From CAYTLW01 sp964438735 (GTDB lineage Bacteria; Myxococcota_A; UBA9042), in assembly GCA_964438735.1 (NCBI GenBank), contig CAYTLW010000024.1:13248-77247 (forward strand): a DNA stretch of 64,000 nt, read 5' to 3'. This document shows, piece by piece, positions 54,997 through 63,582 of this stretch; the first letter of the stretch is position 1, and the number at the start of each line of letters is the position of its first letter. The position numbers and the translations under genes are program-made. The notes below the pieces were generated by a model that saw nothing but the letters and a program-made list of their open reading frames with translations, searched no databases and had not been told where the DNA came from.

Positions 54997-56262
54997 ATGG
55001 CAAACATGATCAAATTGATCGCGTTCGCAACGGCCCTCTCCCTCGTCGCTTTGACGGGCTTTTCCGGCTGCGGTAGCGAGGCCGGCCCCGGTCAGGCGCA
55101 ACCGGCCGTCGATGGCGGCTCGGCGAGCGATAGCGCCGGCAGCGCCGACAACGATGACGGCGCCGATGGCACACCAAACGACGCTGGCAGCACCGCCGAC
55201 ACCGTGGGCGGGGGCGGCGGCGCGGCCGACGTGGCCGCCGGCGGGTCCGACACGGGCAGCACAGACGTGGCCCCCTCGAACGCCGACGCCGGTGATCCCT
55301 GCGACAAGTGTACCGCCGATCAAGTATGCGTGGCTGGCAAGTGCATCGGCGAAGATCCTTGTGACGGCAAGTGCCTGGACGGCCAACTCTGTGTCGACGG
55401 GCAGTGCGTCGAGAAGCCGAAACCCTGCGGCGGACCCTGCGCCAAGGGGCAGGTCTGCGACATCACCGCTGACGGCGGCAAGGGCAAGTGCATCAGCCCG
55501 ACCTGCAAGCTGCCAGACACCTGGTCGCCGAACCTGCAGAAAGTGGCCATGATGACGCTCCTGCCTGCCAGCAAGGGCTGCGATCTGGACAATGACGCGG
55601 TGCCCAATAACAGCCTTGGCGCCGTGTCGGAATTGATCGGCAAGAGCTTCGGCGACTCGTTCAAGAATGGCGGCGTGATTATGATCCTCGAGGCCACCAA
55701 GTGGATGACCGACGAGACGCCGTTCAACATCAATGTCCTGCAGGGCGAGTTGGACTCCTCCAGTTCTGACTGCGACCTGGTCAACTCGAGCTGCAACTAC
55801 CAGATCACGCCGAGCAGCTACGATCCGGCCACCCCTGGTACCGGCCTCTGCGCGCCGGTGAGCGTCTTCGAGGGCGTCAAGATCAAGGGCGACGCCATGG
55901 CCGCTGGCGGGCCGAAGCAGGTCTTCAATATGGTCCTGGGCCTGGCCGGTGTCGGCTTCAAGGTGCCGGTCAAGGGCGCGACCCTGTCGGCCAAGGTGAC
56001 CGACGCCAAGGGCTGGAAGACCCTTACCGATGGCTTGCTCTGCGGTGTGGTGCTCAAGAAGGACCTGGAAGATGCCATCGACAAGGTCCCCGACGGCGAA
56101 TTGCAGCCGGTGGGCGGCAAGGCGACGGTGAAGTCGCTGCTCAACACCCTGGTGATCCCGGATATCGATACCAACGATGACGGCACCAAGGATGGCATCA
56201 GCGCGGCGCTGACCCTGACGGGTGTCGGCGCGGTCATCAAGGGGTTGTCGAAGGCGCCGTGA
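54997..56262 (+). CDS. Cys-rich lipoprotein with Ca-loop-like C-terminus (tandem copy 2)
   Basis: The 421-residue protein shares the layout of its upstream neighbour: lipobox FSGC (Cys25), Asp/Gly/Ala linker, units CDKCTADQVCVAGKCIGE, CDGKCLDGQLCVDGQC and CGGPCAKGQVC. The core is CKLPDTWSPNLQKV and GCDLDNDAVPNN, with a C-terminal loop DTNDDGTKDGISAALTLTGVGAVIKGL. The ATG at 54997 follows an AGGTG; a GTG at 54988 is an in-frame alternative. Divergence from copy 1 is moderate, so the duplication is not recent. Function unknown. Confidence 0.82.
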   Translation: MANMIKLIAFATALSLVALTGFSGCGSEAGPGQAQPAVDGGSASDSAGSADNDDGADGTPNDAGSTADTVGGGGGAADVAAGGSDTGSTDVAPSNADAGDPCDKCTADQVCVAGKCIGEDPCDGKCLDGQLCVDGQCVEKPKPCGGPCAKGQVCDITADGGKGKCISPTCKLPDTWSPNLQKVAMMTLLPASKGCDLDNDAVPNNSLGAVSELIGKSFGDSFKNGGVIMILEATKWMTDETPFNINVLQGELDSSSSDCDLVNSSCNYQITPSSYDPATPGTGLCAPVSVFEGVKIKGDAMAAGGPKQVFNMVLGLAGVGFKVPVKGATLSAKVTDAKGWKTLTDGLLCGVVLKKDLEDAIDKVPDGELQPVGGKATVKSLLNTLVIPDIDTNDDGTKDGISAALTLTGVGAVIKGLSKAP

Positions 56263-56274
56263 CGGGCGCTCGAT

Positions 56275-56469
56275 CTACTTCTTGCGACGGACTTTACGGG
56301 ACACCTTCTTGACCGGTGCGTCGACCGCCTTGTTGAAGGAGTTGGCGGCCTTGGACTTGGCCCGACTCTGCATGCTCATCAGCTTGCCCTTGGCCCGAAA
56401 CTGGGCCTGGTCGACGCGCTGGCGAAAGAGCCGGACGAAGAAGTCGATGATCATTTCGATGATGTTCAT
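56275..56469 (-). CDS. Small basic protein with an amphipathic N-terminal helix
   Basis: The 64-residue product starts MNIIEMIIDFFVRLFRQRVD, a strongly amphipathic helix, then has a basic, Lys/Arg-rich second half ending KKVSRKVRRKK. An AGGAG 5 bp before the ATG supports translation. It may bind membranes or nucleic acid; no family is recognised. It is convergent with the second Cys-rich lipoprotein, leaving 12 bp between the stops, and divergent from the DUF5916-like gene. It is too short for standard ORF callers to find with certainty. Confidence 0.6.
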   Translation of the reverse strand: MNIIEMIIDFFVRLFRQRVDQAQFRAKGKLMSMQSRAKSKAANSFNKAVDAPVKKVSRKVRRKK

Positions 56470-56474
56470 GGGCA

Positions 56475-56479
56475 CTCCT
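56475..56479 (-). promoter_or_regulatory. Ribosome binding site of the small basic protein
   Basis: AGGAG on the minus strand, 5 bp before the ATG at 56469. It decides the start against a longer upstream frame that has no such site. Confidence 0.55.
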
Positions 56480-56631
56480 GCCTGTGCAGCCGCGGCCGGC
56501 GCGGCGCCATGATGCCAGTGACCGGCGGTCGCCGTCGAGGGCGGATTTGTCGGCGACATCCTCCTTTGTGCCAGCGCACCTTGGGACCGCTCACCTTGAC
56601 ACCGTGGCTGCGGTTGCGCATGGCTGCCCAC

Positions 56632-58938
56632 ATGCGCTGGCGGTTCATCGTGGTCATCCTGTGCTGCTGGTGGTTCGTCGGGCAGGCGTGGGCGCTGCCA
56701 ATGGGTCACCCCCGAGCGCCGGTGGCACGGGCCGTGGCCACCGACCAGGCGCCCATCATCGACGGCCGCATCGACGAGCCCGCCTGGCAGCGGTCCAAGG
56801 CCCATGGCACGTTCGTCGAGCGCAAACCCACCCTGGGCGCGGTGCCTGCCGACAAGACCACCTTTCGGGTTCTATTCGACGCCCAAGCGCTCTACGTGGC
56901 CGTTCACTGCGCCGACCTGCAGCCGTCGGCGATCGCTGCCAGGACCACCGCCCGTGACAGCTTCGCCATCTTCAGCGATGACGCCATCAGCCTGAAGATC
57001 GATCCCGCCCACGACCAGCGGACCACAGCCGGTTTCGCGCTCAATCCCGCGGGCGCAAGGCTGGAGTATCGCGGCGTCAATGAGAGCCAGATGCGGCCCG
57101 AATTCGACACCACCTGGCAGGGGGCCGCCGCCATCGTCGAGGGCGGTTGGACGGCCGAGTTCCGCGTGCCGTGGACGTCGCTGGGCATCGATCCGCGGCA
57201 GCCCCCCAGGCGTCTGGGCCTCAACTTCAGCCGCGACCATCCGCGGCGGAACGCCACCTACGACTGGGCCCTGATGCCGCCGCCTTTCAGCCCCATCTCG
57301 GCCAGCCTCTACGGCCACCTGGTGGGCTTCGAATCGCTCGGGGCCATGGCCCGGGATGCGGTGAAATCCGGCGTACTGGACGCCCGCAGGCTGGACGCCG
57401 CGGCGGGTCCCCCGCACAGCCTGACCCCCTGGATGCTGGGCGGCCTGTCCAGGCGCTCGGAGGAATCGGGAGCGACTCTTGAAGGTCGCAGGGACATGGG
57501 CCTGGACCTCGCTGGTCAGCTGGGCGGCGGCTGGCGCGGGCAGCTGACCGTGAACACCGACTTCGCCCAGGTCGACGTCGACGACCAGGTGGTGAACCTG
57601 TCCCGATTCAGCCTCTTCATGCCCGAGAAGCGTGACTTCTTCATGCGCGACGTCGAACTCTTCACATTCGGTCGGTCGGGCAGGGCGCAGCTGTTGCACA
57701 GCCGCCGCATCGGTCTGGATGCCGGCCAGCCGGTGCCCATCGCGCTGGGGGCCAAGGTGCTCGGCTCCCTGGGCGATGACCTGCGCCTGGGCGCCATGCA
57801 GGTGACCACGCGCAGCAGCGGCGATCTACCGGCCACCAGTCACGCCGTGGGCCGATTGCAATGGGAGCTGGGCGGCGGTTCGAACGCCGGCTTGATGTGG
57901 ACCCATCGGCAGGCCTTGGATCGGCCCGGCGATTTCAACATGGTCCTCGGCGCCGACGGTGCCTGGCGGGGCGTCGGCGTGCCGCTGCTGGTCGAGGCGT
58001 TCGCCCTGGCCGGTTTGACCGGAGATGCGGCGGCAAGGGCCAGCGCCGATGTGGGCGCCGCGACCACGGACGCGACCGACGCAGGGGGCGTTGGCGGCGC
58101 CGCCTCTGTGCAAGCCACCTGGCGCGGATTGCTCTGGCGGCCCCGGCTGGCCTGGGCCTTCTATGACGACGATCTGCGCGCCGACCTGGGTTTCTTCCGC
58201 CGCACGGGCATCCACGAGGGATCGGCGGGGCTGGTCTGGGAGCCCCGATTTGGCGGCCAGTCCTTGGAGAAACTCACCCTAGAGGTGGCCACGGACGTGG
58301 TCCGCGACGAGTCTCTGGACCCCCTGGATGCGGGCCTGGAGACGTCGGCCAAACTGCGCTGGAAGGCCGGCTACGAGCTGGGAGCGGGCGCGCGGATGAA
58401 TCGCGAGACCGTGGTGAGCGGCTTCGGTGTGGGCCGCCACACGCACATCGATGCCGCCATCTACGACATGAACGAGCTGGTCCTCGGCTATGGCACTCCG
58501 TCGGTGGCCATGGCCTCGCTGTCCGGCGAGGTCGCCATGCGGGATTACTACGGCGGCCAGATGCTCATCACCGCGAATCGGGTGGTGCTTCGACCCGGTG
58601 GCCTGCTCCGCTTCGAGGTCCGTGGCGAGGTGAGCCAGGTGCGCTTTGACGACGCCCGGCCTGGCTTCTTGTCGGTCGTGCTCAACGGTCGGGCAGCCAT
58701 CGGATTGTCGCCCGAGTTGAACCTGGACGTCTTCGCCGGCTGGAATCGCCTGCAGAATCTTTTGCCAGCGCAGGCCCGGCTGCGCTGGACCTGGCGCGCC
58801 GGCAGCGATCTCTTCGTGGTCTACCAGGGCCATTTCGAAGACGATCTCGGCGGCGCCCGGTTCCAGTCGTTGATGGTCAAGGCGACGCTCAACCTGCCCA
58901 CCCGGTTGCGCTGGTCCGGTCGATCGCACGCCCGTTGA
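56632..58938 (+). CDS. DUF5916-type protein: CBM9-like domain plus outer-membrane barrel
   Basis: The 768-residue protein has a signal peptide (VVILCCWWFVGQAWA). A CBM9-like domain follows (about 35-215: APIIDGRIDEPAWQRSKAHGTFVER... LYVAVHCADLQPSAI... DSFAIFSDDAISLKID). A large beta-barrel-like part then starts with the DUF5916 phrasing (LGLNFSRDHPRRNATYDWALMPP... MPEKRDFFMRDVELFTFG). Such proteins occur in Bacteroidota and Myxococcota and are thought to sit in the outer membrane; the natural ligand is unknown. ATG at 56632 gives a compact signal peptide; ATG at 56620 is 4 codons longer and cannot be excluded. Confidence 0.85.
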   Translation: MRWRFIVVILCCWWFVGQAWALPMGHPRAPVARAVATDQAPIIDGRIDEPAWQRSKAHGTFVERKPTLGAVPADKTTFRVLFDAQALYVAVHCADLQPSAIAARTTARDSFAIFSDDAISLKIDPAHDQRTTAGFALNPAGARLEYRGVNESQMRPEFDTTWQGAAAIVEGGWTAEFRVPWTSLGIDPRQPPRRLGLNFSRDHPRRNATYDWALMPPPFSPISASLYGHLVGFESLGAMARDAVKSGVLDARRLDAAAGPPHSLTPWMLGGLSRRSEESGATLEGRRDMGLDLAGQLGGGWRGQLTVNTDFAQVDVDDQVVNLSRFSLFMPEKRDFFMRDVELFTFGRSGRAQLLHSRRIGLDAGQPVPIALGAKVLGSLGDDLRLGAMQVTTRSSGDLPATSHAVGRLQWELGGGSNAGLMWTHRQALDRPGDFNMVLGADGAWRGVGVPLLVEAFALAGLTGDAAARASADVGAATTDATDAGGVGGAASVQATWRGLLWRPRLAWAFYDDDLRADLGFFRRTGIHEGSAGLVWEPRFGGQSLEKLTLEVATDVVRDESLDPLDAGLETSAKLRWKAGYELGAGARMNRETVVSGFGVGRHTHIDAAIYDMNELVLGYGTPSVAMASLSGEVAMRDYYGGQMLITANRVVLRPGGLLRFEVRGEVSQVRFDDARPGFLSVVLNGRAAIGLSPELNLDVFAGWNRLQNLLPAQARLRWTWRAGSDLFVVYQGHFEDDLGGARFQSLMVKATLNLPTRLRWSGRSHAR

Positions 58939-58993
58939 CCCGGGTGGGACCGCTGCGCGGGGTCGACTCCTGGCCCTTGATGGTTCGCCTTTG

Positions 58994-59022
58994 TTGCCGC
59001 TGCCCCGCGCCAGGGCTACGAT
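58994..59022 (+). promoter_or_regulatory. Possible promoter of the MORN-like gene
   Basis: TTGCCG (58994-58999), 17-bp spacer, TACGAT (59017-59022), about 58 bp before the ATG at 59081. Confidence 0.4.
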
Positions 59023-59080
59023 GCGGCCGACGACGCTCCACCCGTTTCGGCGACCGGAGTGTCTCCAGGGGCCATACCTC

Positions 59081-59926
59081 ATGTACAAAAAGTTGTTGAT
59101 CCTGGCGGTGGCTGCGGCGTTGACGTCGCCCTCGGTGGCCAGCGCGAAGAAGCGGCCGACCAAGCGCCGTGCCAAGGTCCAGCCCCGGGTTGCCGCGCCG
59201 CCGTCGACACCGTCCAGGTGTCCGACCGGAGCCACTTGGAAGCGGGTCGACGATGAATCGCCCATGAGCAAGTGTCGGCCCCGTCCGCTGGAGGAGGGGT
59301 GCTCGCTATCGGATGGTCGCAAACACGGCCCCTGGACCATCATGGATCGCGCCACAGCCTGTCGGCTGCCGGCCAGCAAGGCACACTATGTCAACGGTCG
59401 CCGCCAGGGTGTGGAGACCATCTGGCGCAGCGACTGCAAGCACAAGCCGTGCACGGCGTTCAAGGCCGAAGAAGGGCCATGGGCAGGCGATCACCGGCAC
59501 GGCATCTGGACCATCTTCAAGCAGGCCGGTGGCGTCGCCGAGCGGGGCAACTGGTTCGACGGCAAGCAGCATGGTCCCTGGCTGGTCTACAGCGACGACG
59601 GCCTGACGGTATCGACGGTCTGCTACCAGGCCGACAAGGTCGCCTGGCGCGGAGAGCCGACCCCGGTCGGCAAGAGCGATGCCGCGCCGCAGCCGCTGAA
59701 GGCCCCCTGTCCGACCGTCATCAAGAAGCGCGACGATGACGGCACCAAGAACGTCTCCGCCGCCGAGCAGAAGGCCTCCCGCCTGGTCCGCAACGCCCAG
59801 GCGACCACCATCCCGAAGCTGCGCGTCCTCTACCTGCGCAAAGCGGTGGGGCTGGTGCCCGGGAACAAGCACTACCGCACCCTGCTCGAGGCCGCCCAGC
59901 GAGAGCAGGCCAAGCCTTCGCCCTGA
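59081..59926 (+). CDS. Secreted MORN-like repeat protein
   Basis: The 281-residue product has a signal peptide (LLILAVAAALTSPSVASA) and a basic stretch. Repeats of the form G-x-x-HGPW follow (GRKHGPWTIMDRA, GDHRHGIWTIFKQAGG, GKQHGPWLVYSDDGL), which match the toxin-antitoxin-like or MORN-type motif of the type found in bacterial secreted proteins. Six or seven cysteines lie between them. The C-terminal 60 residues are helical (KASRLVRNAQATTIPKLRVLYLRKAVG). Role unknown. The gene ends 22 bp before the CvpA-family gene, so they are probably cotranscribed. Confidence 0.78.
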   Translation: MYKKLLILAVAAALTSPSVASAKKRPTKRRAKVQPRVAAPPSTPSRCPTGATWKRVDDESPMSKCRPRPLEEGCSLSDGRKHGPWTIMDRATACRLPASKAHYVNGRRQGVETIWRSDCKHKPCTAFKAEEGPWAGDHRHGIWTIFKQAGGVAERGNWFDGKQHGPWLVYSDDGLTVSTVCYQADKVAWRGEPTPVGKSDAAPQPLKAPCPTVIKKRDDDGTKNVSAAEQKASRLVRNAQATTIPKLRVLYLRKAVGLVPGNKHYRTLLEAAQREQAKPSP

Positions 59927-59948
59927 GCGCAGCGAAGCCGGATCCGTC

Positions 59949-60722
59949 GTGACCCTCGACTTCTGCGTCCTCGTCCTGCTGTTTCTCTACGCGTTGTTCG
60001 GCTTCACGCGCGGCCTGATGGTGCAGCTGCTTGGCCTGGTCGGCATCCTGGCCGCCTGGATCCTGGCGCCCATGCTCGCGCCCTTTGTGCGCGGCTTGAT
60101 CTTTTCGAGCAAGACCGAGACCTGGGCCCACAAGGAGGTCGCGAGCCTGCTGCTGGCCGCCGTGGTGATCCTGATCGTGGTGCAGCTGCTTTTCAGCATG
60201 ATCCCGGACCTGTTGCGACGCTGGTCGGACGCCCTGCGACGGCTCGATTCGACCCTGGGCACCGCCGTCGGCGTCGTACGCGGCGCCGTGACCGCGTACC
60301 TCGTCCTGTGCACCATGATCTACGCCGAATCACCGATGGTCCGGCAGTTCCCCGAGATGTCGGAGCAGATGAAGACCAGCCGGGTCGTCGCCGAGGTACG
60401 CAAGCGCAACCTCCTGACGACGCTGCAGTTCTCGGATCTGGAGACGTTGCGCCGCGGGCTGGCGGCCTGGAAGCGGAAGGGGGCTACCGGTGACGACGCC
60501 GTGGCCGCCAAGGAACTTGGCCAGGTGCCAGCCTTCCGCAGCGCGGCGAAGAACAAGGAACTGCGCATGCTGGCCCAGCAGGGGCGCTACAGCGAGCTCC
60601 TGGACCACCCGATGGTGCACGAGTTGATGGCCGATGAACGGATTCGCGCCGCGATCGAGGCTTCTGAGAGGCAGGCGAAGCCGCGACCTGCCGTTGGAAG
60701 GACCTCCGGCACCTCGCGCTGA
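59949..60722 (+). CDS. CvpA-family inner-membrane protein
   Basis: The 257-residue product has three or four membrane helices in its first 130 residues (FCVLVLLFLYALFGFTRGLMVQLLGLVGILAAWILAPMLA, VASLLLAAVVILIVVQLLF, AVGVVRGAVTAYLVLCTMIYA), in the CvpA layout with the GFxRGLxxQ phrase. The C-terminal cytoplasmic part is helical and basic. CvpA proteins affect envelope stress, colicin V production or purine-linked growth in other bacteria, without a known reaction. The start is a GTG; no ATG fits the membrane start. Confidence 0.78.
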   Translation: MTLDFCVLVLLFLYALFGFTRGLMVQLLGLVGILAAWILAPMLAPFVRGLIFSSKTETWAHKEVASLLLAAVVILIVVQLLFSMIPDLLRRWSDALRRLDSTLGTAVGVVRGAVTAYLVLCTMIYAESPMVRQFPEMSEQMKTSRVVAEVRKRNLLTTLQFSDLETLRRGLAAWKRKGATGDDAVAAKELGQVPAFRSAAKNKELRMLAQQGRYSELLDHPMVHELMADERIRAAIEASERQAKPRPAVGRTSGTSR

Positions 60723-60767
60723 AACCTGTCGAATCGTTATCATTCCACAAATGTCGCCCGCGGGGCC

Positions 60768-60794
60768 TTGTCGCCCGGGCAGGCGCGCTATAAT
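60768..60794 (+). promoter_or_regulatory. sufT promoter with a consensus -10
   Basis: TTGTCG (60768-60773), a 15-bp spacer and a perfect TATAAT (60789-60794), in the 113-bp space before sufT. The expected transcript starts near 60800, giving a leader of about 36 nt. The spacer is shorter than the usual 17. Confidence 0.55.
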
Positions 60795-60826
60795 GATGCA
60801 GCCTCGCTCTCCCCGCGGGGCACGCC

Positions 60827-60831
60827 GGAGG
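60827..60831 (+). promoter_or_regulatory. Ribosome binding site deciding the TTG start of sufT
   Basis: GGAGG lies 4 bp before the TTG at 60836. This supports the TTG over later in-frame codons, which would cut into the conserved N-terminal domain. Confidence 0.6.
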
Positions 60832-60835
60832 CAAC

Positions 60836-61396
60836 TTGTACCCTTCGTCCGATGAAAAGCACGAGCCCGTCCAGTTCGGCCGCGACTGCGACGCCATCAT
60901 CATCCCCGATGGTTTTCCAATCGTGGTGCCGGAACAGACCGAAGGCATCGTCATGCAGGTGCTGGGCGGCAATTACACCATCCGCCTGGATTCAGGCTAC
61001 CTGGTTCGCGTGGCTGGCCACGAGGCGGACGCCATTGGCAAGGAGCCCACGGCGCCGCCTGGCGTGGAATGGGCCGACGGCGAGCTGGACGCAGACGGCG
61101 TGCTGAGCGTGCTGCGTACCTGCTACGACCCCGAGATCCCAGTCAATATCGTCGATCTCGGTTTGGTCTACGACTGTGACGTCTGCGACCTGGCTGACGG
61201 CGGCTGTCGGGTGGACGTGACCATGACCCTGACCGCGCCCGGCTGCGGCATGGGGCAGGTGCTCAAGGATGACGTCGAACGCCGCGTCGTCAGCTTGCCC
61301 GGGGTCAAGGAAGCCCATATCGATCTGGTCTTCGATCCGCCCTGGTCGATCGAAAGAATGAGCGAAGCGGCCCGTCTCGAGCTGGGTTTCGAGTAA
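60836..61396 (+). CDS. sufT: SufT-type Fe-S cluster assembly factor
   Basis: The 186-residue protein starts with a domain specific to SufT (DEKHEPVQFGRDCDAIIIPDGFPIVVPEQTEGIVMQVLGGNYT). It then has a MIP18/DUF59 domain (about 85-186: VLRTCYDPEIPVNIVDLGLVYDCDVCD... MTLTAPGCGMGQVL... DLVFDPPWSIERMSEAARLELG). The DPEIPVNIVDLGLVY and TLTAPGCGMG motifs are those of SufT. It helps load iron-sulfur clusters onto target proteins. The start is a TTG with GGAGG 4 bp upstream; no ATG or GTG is placed better. No other suf genes lie nearby. Confidence 0.88.
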   Translation: MYPSSDEKHEPVQFGRDCDAIIIPDGFPIVVPEQTEGIVMQVLGGNYTIRLDSGYLVRVAGHEADAIGKEPTAPPGVEWADGELDADGVLSVLRTCYDPEIPVNIVDLGLVYDCDVCDLADGGCRVDVTMTLTAPGCGMGQVLKDDVERRVVSLPGVKEAHIDLVFDPPWSIERMSEAARLELGFE

Positions 61397-61430
61397 CGTC
61401 CACTGCCCTGTCATCCCATTCGCATCACCC

Positions 61431-61459
61431 TGTCCCCACCAGGCGGGCTCTGCTACGAT
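61431..61459 (+). promoter_or_regulatory. Possible promoter of the third P-domain/GGGWT gene
   Basis: TACGAT (61454-61459) with a weak -35 (TGTCCC, 61431-61436) at 17 bp. The leader before the ATG at 61498 would be about 32 nt and contains GGAGG 6 bp before the ATG. Confidence 0.3.
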
Positions 61460-61497
61460 CCGCGTCCTGAAATACCTCGCTGACGCGGAGGCAGAAG

Positions 61498-63582
61498 ATG
61501 GCAGTTCGCCCGAAATTCCATTGCATGTTCACGCTCCTGGCGCTTCTCCTGGTGCCGATGCTGGCCTCGGCCGAGGTGCCCGGCACGCTGCAGGTGGACG
61601 GCATGTTGCGCTCGGAGAAGGGCGCTCCGGTCGTCGACGGCCTCTACAGTCTGAGCTTCGCCATCTACGGCGCGCAGACCGGCGGCAAAGCCGCCTGGAG
61701 CGAGGCCAAGGTGCCCGTCACCGTCACCGGCGGCCGCTTCCGCCACACCCTCGGCAAGAGCAGCCCCATCGCCGCGCCGCTCGCGGCCCTCAAGACCGCC
61801 TGGCTGGGCGTCAAAGTGGCCGACCAGGTCGAGCTGCCGCGTCAACTCCTGCACGCCGTCGCGTTCGCTCTGCAAGCGGCCAAGGCCGACAAGCTGGCCT
61901 GTAGCGGCTGTGTAGGCGCCAAGGAGATCGGCACAGGCGCCATCTCGGCCGACAAGGTGGGCTTCACCTTTGCCGGCTCCAAGACCAAGGGTGGCCCAGC
62001 CACAACCGCCTCCGACGTGCAATGCACCGGCTGCGTGGCCCTGAGCGAGATCGCTTTCGATGGCGATCTCGACCTGGGCGGCAACGCGCTCAAAGCCAAA
62101 GTGGTCTCAGCCGCTGCCATCAACGCTGGCGCGGTGATCGCCACGACCTACGCCGGTGATGGCAGCAAGCTCACCGGCCTCAAGCTGCCCAAGGGGGTCT
62201 GCAAGAAGGGCGAGGCCGTCACCGGCATCAACGCCGACGGCACCCTGGTCTGTGCGCCCGTGCTCTCCGATGTCCCGGCACTGCCCAAGGACGGACTGGG
62301 CCAGGTCTCCAACGGTGTGTTGACCAACATCTTCCTGCATGAAGCGGCCAGCGGCGCCGTGCCGGTGGCCATCTCGGATAACGATCCCATCGGCACCGCA
62401 GATCTCGTCACCTTCCCCGATGTGGGGCTGGCCAAGACCCTCAGCATCAAGGTCAAACTCACCACGTCCGACCTGTCCCAGATCACGGTGCAACTCTACG
62501 ACCCCACCAAGAAGCTTCATGTGCTGCACGACAAGTCCGGCAAGGGCACGAAACTGGAAGGTACGTGGCCGACACCCGACAAGTTGGTCAGCGGCGATCT
62601 CGCCGCCTGGGCCGGCAAGAGCCCGGCGGGCACCTGGCGCCTGAAGGTGGTGGACTCCAAAGCCAACGGCGGCAAGAGCGACGGCGCGATCGTGGCCTGG
62701 AGCGTGGTCGTGCAGACGGTGTCCAACAAGAAGGTCTCCGCTGCCGGCCTGCTGCAAGCCGATGGCGGCTTCCGCTTCACCCGCGCCAGCAAGGATCCGG
62801 TGCCCTGCAACGCCGAAAACCAGGCCTGGTCCTACTTTCACGTGCCCACCAAAGCGCTCCGCATCTGCAACGGCACCGAGTGGGTGCCGATCGTGCTGGA
62901 CAACGTCGGCACGCAGAACAACCCAGCCAAGGATTGCAAGGAGATCATGGCCAAAAAGGCCGACGCCAAGTCCGGCAAGTACTGGATCGATCCGGACGGC
63001 GTGGGCGGCGGTGGCGCCATCCCCGCCTGGTGCGACATGGGCACCGGCGGTGGCGGCTGGACCCTGCTCCTGACGCTGACCCATCCGCGCAATCAGTACG
63101 GTGGCTCCGTGCATCCCCTGGCCACCGCGCTCAACATCAACAACCCCGATCCGACCAAGGCGTATTCGCGCGACTGGCGCAACATCATCAAGCCCATCAA
63201 GGGCAGCGAATTCCTGATCAAGCGCGGCACAACCGGGCAGTGGGCGAGATTCGTCGTCAACTCGTTCTGCGGCTTCTCGTCAACGAGCACCGCGCCCTGC
63301 AGCGGCTGTCACGGCACCTACGCCAGCGGTTGCGTCTTCGACTCATCCGGCAAGCAGCTGAGCTGCAGCAATACCTGGCTCAACAGCTGCTCCAACTGTG
63401 GCGGATGTCAGCAGAAAGGCTGCGACACAATCGGCTTCAACATCGGCCATGCCGACTACGCCGCGCAGTACCCGAACACGCAACTCTTTGGATCTGGTTG
63501 GAACAGCTCGAACTGCGAGGGCGCCTGGGGCACCCAGACGAATCAGAGCAACGCCTTCCCGGTCACCCTCTTCTATCGCTGA
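61498..63582 (+). CDS. Secreted P-domain/GGGWT fibrinogen-like surface protein (copy 3)
   Basis: The 694-residue product has a signal peptide (LLALLLVPMLASA). The N-terminal stalk has the shared motifs ACSGCVGAKEIGTG, CTGCVALSEIAFDGDLDLGGNALKAK and YAGDGSKLTG. Residues about 285-410 are a P domain (ISDNDPIGTADLV... VQLYDPTKKLHV... GTWRLKVVDSK). About 475-694 is the fibrinogen-like domain with WCDMGTGGGGWTLLLTL and a Cys-rich end (CSGCHGTYASGC, CSNCGGCQQKGC). GGAGG stands 6 bp before the ATG. It shares more of its stalk with copy 1 than with copy 2 by eye. A surface or extracellular binding role is inferred. Confidence 0.87.
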   Translation: MAVRPKFHCMFTLLALLLVPMLASAEVPGTLQVDGMLRSEKGAPVVDGLYSLSFAIYGAQTGGKAAWSEAKVPVTVTGGRFRHTLGKSSPIAAPLAALKTAWLGVKVADQVELPRQLLHAVAFALQAAKADKLACSGCVGAKEIGTGAISADKVGFTFAGSKTKGGPATTASDVQCTGCVALSEIAFDGDLDLGGNALKAKVVSAAAINAGAVIATTYAGDGSKLTGLKLPKGVCKKGEAVTGINADGTLVCAPVLSDVPALPKDGLGQVSNGVLTNIFLHEAASGAVPVAISDNDPIGTADLVTFPDVGLAKTLSIKVKLTTSDLSQITVQLYDPTKKLHVLHDKSGKGTKLEGTWPTPDKLVSGDLAAWAGKSPAGTWRLKVVDSKANGGKSDGAIVAWSVVVQTVSNKKVSAAGLLQADGGFRFTRASKDPVPCNAENQAWSYFHVPTKALRICNGTEWVPIVLDNVGTQNNPAKDCKEIMAKKADAKSGKYWIDPDGVGGGGAIPAWCDMGTGGGGWTLLLTLTHPRNQYGGSVHPLATALNINNPDPTKAYSRDWRNIIKPIKGSEFLIKRGTTGQWARFVVNSFCGFSSTSTAPCSGCHGTYASGCVFDSSGKQLSCSNTWLNSCSNCGGCQQKGCDTIGFNIGHADYAAQYPNTQLFGSGWNSSNCEGAWGTQTNQSNAFPVTLFYR

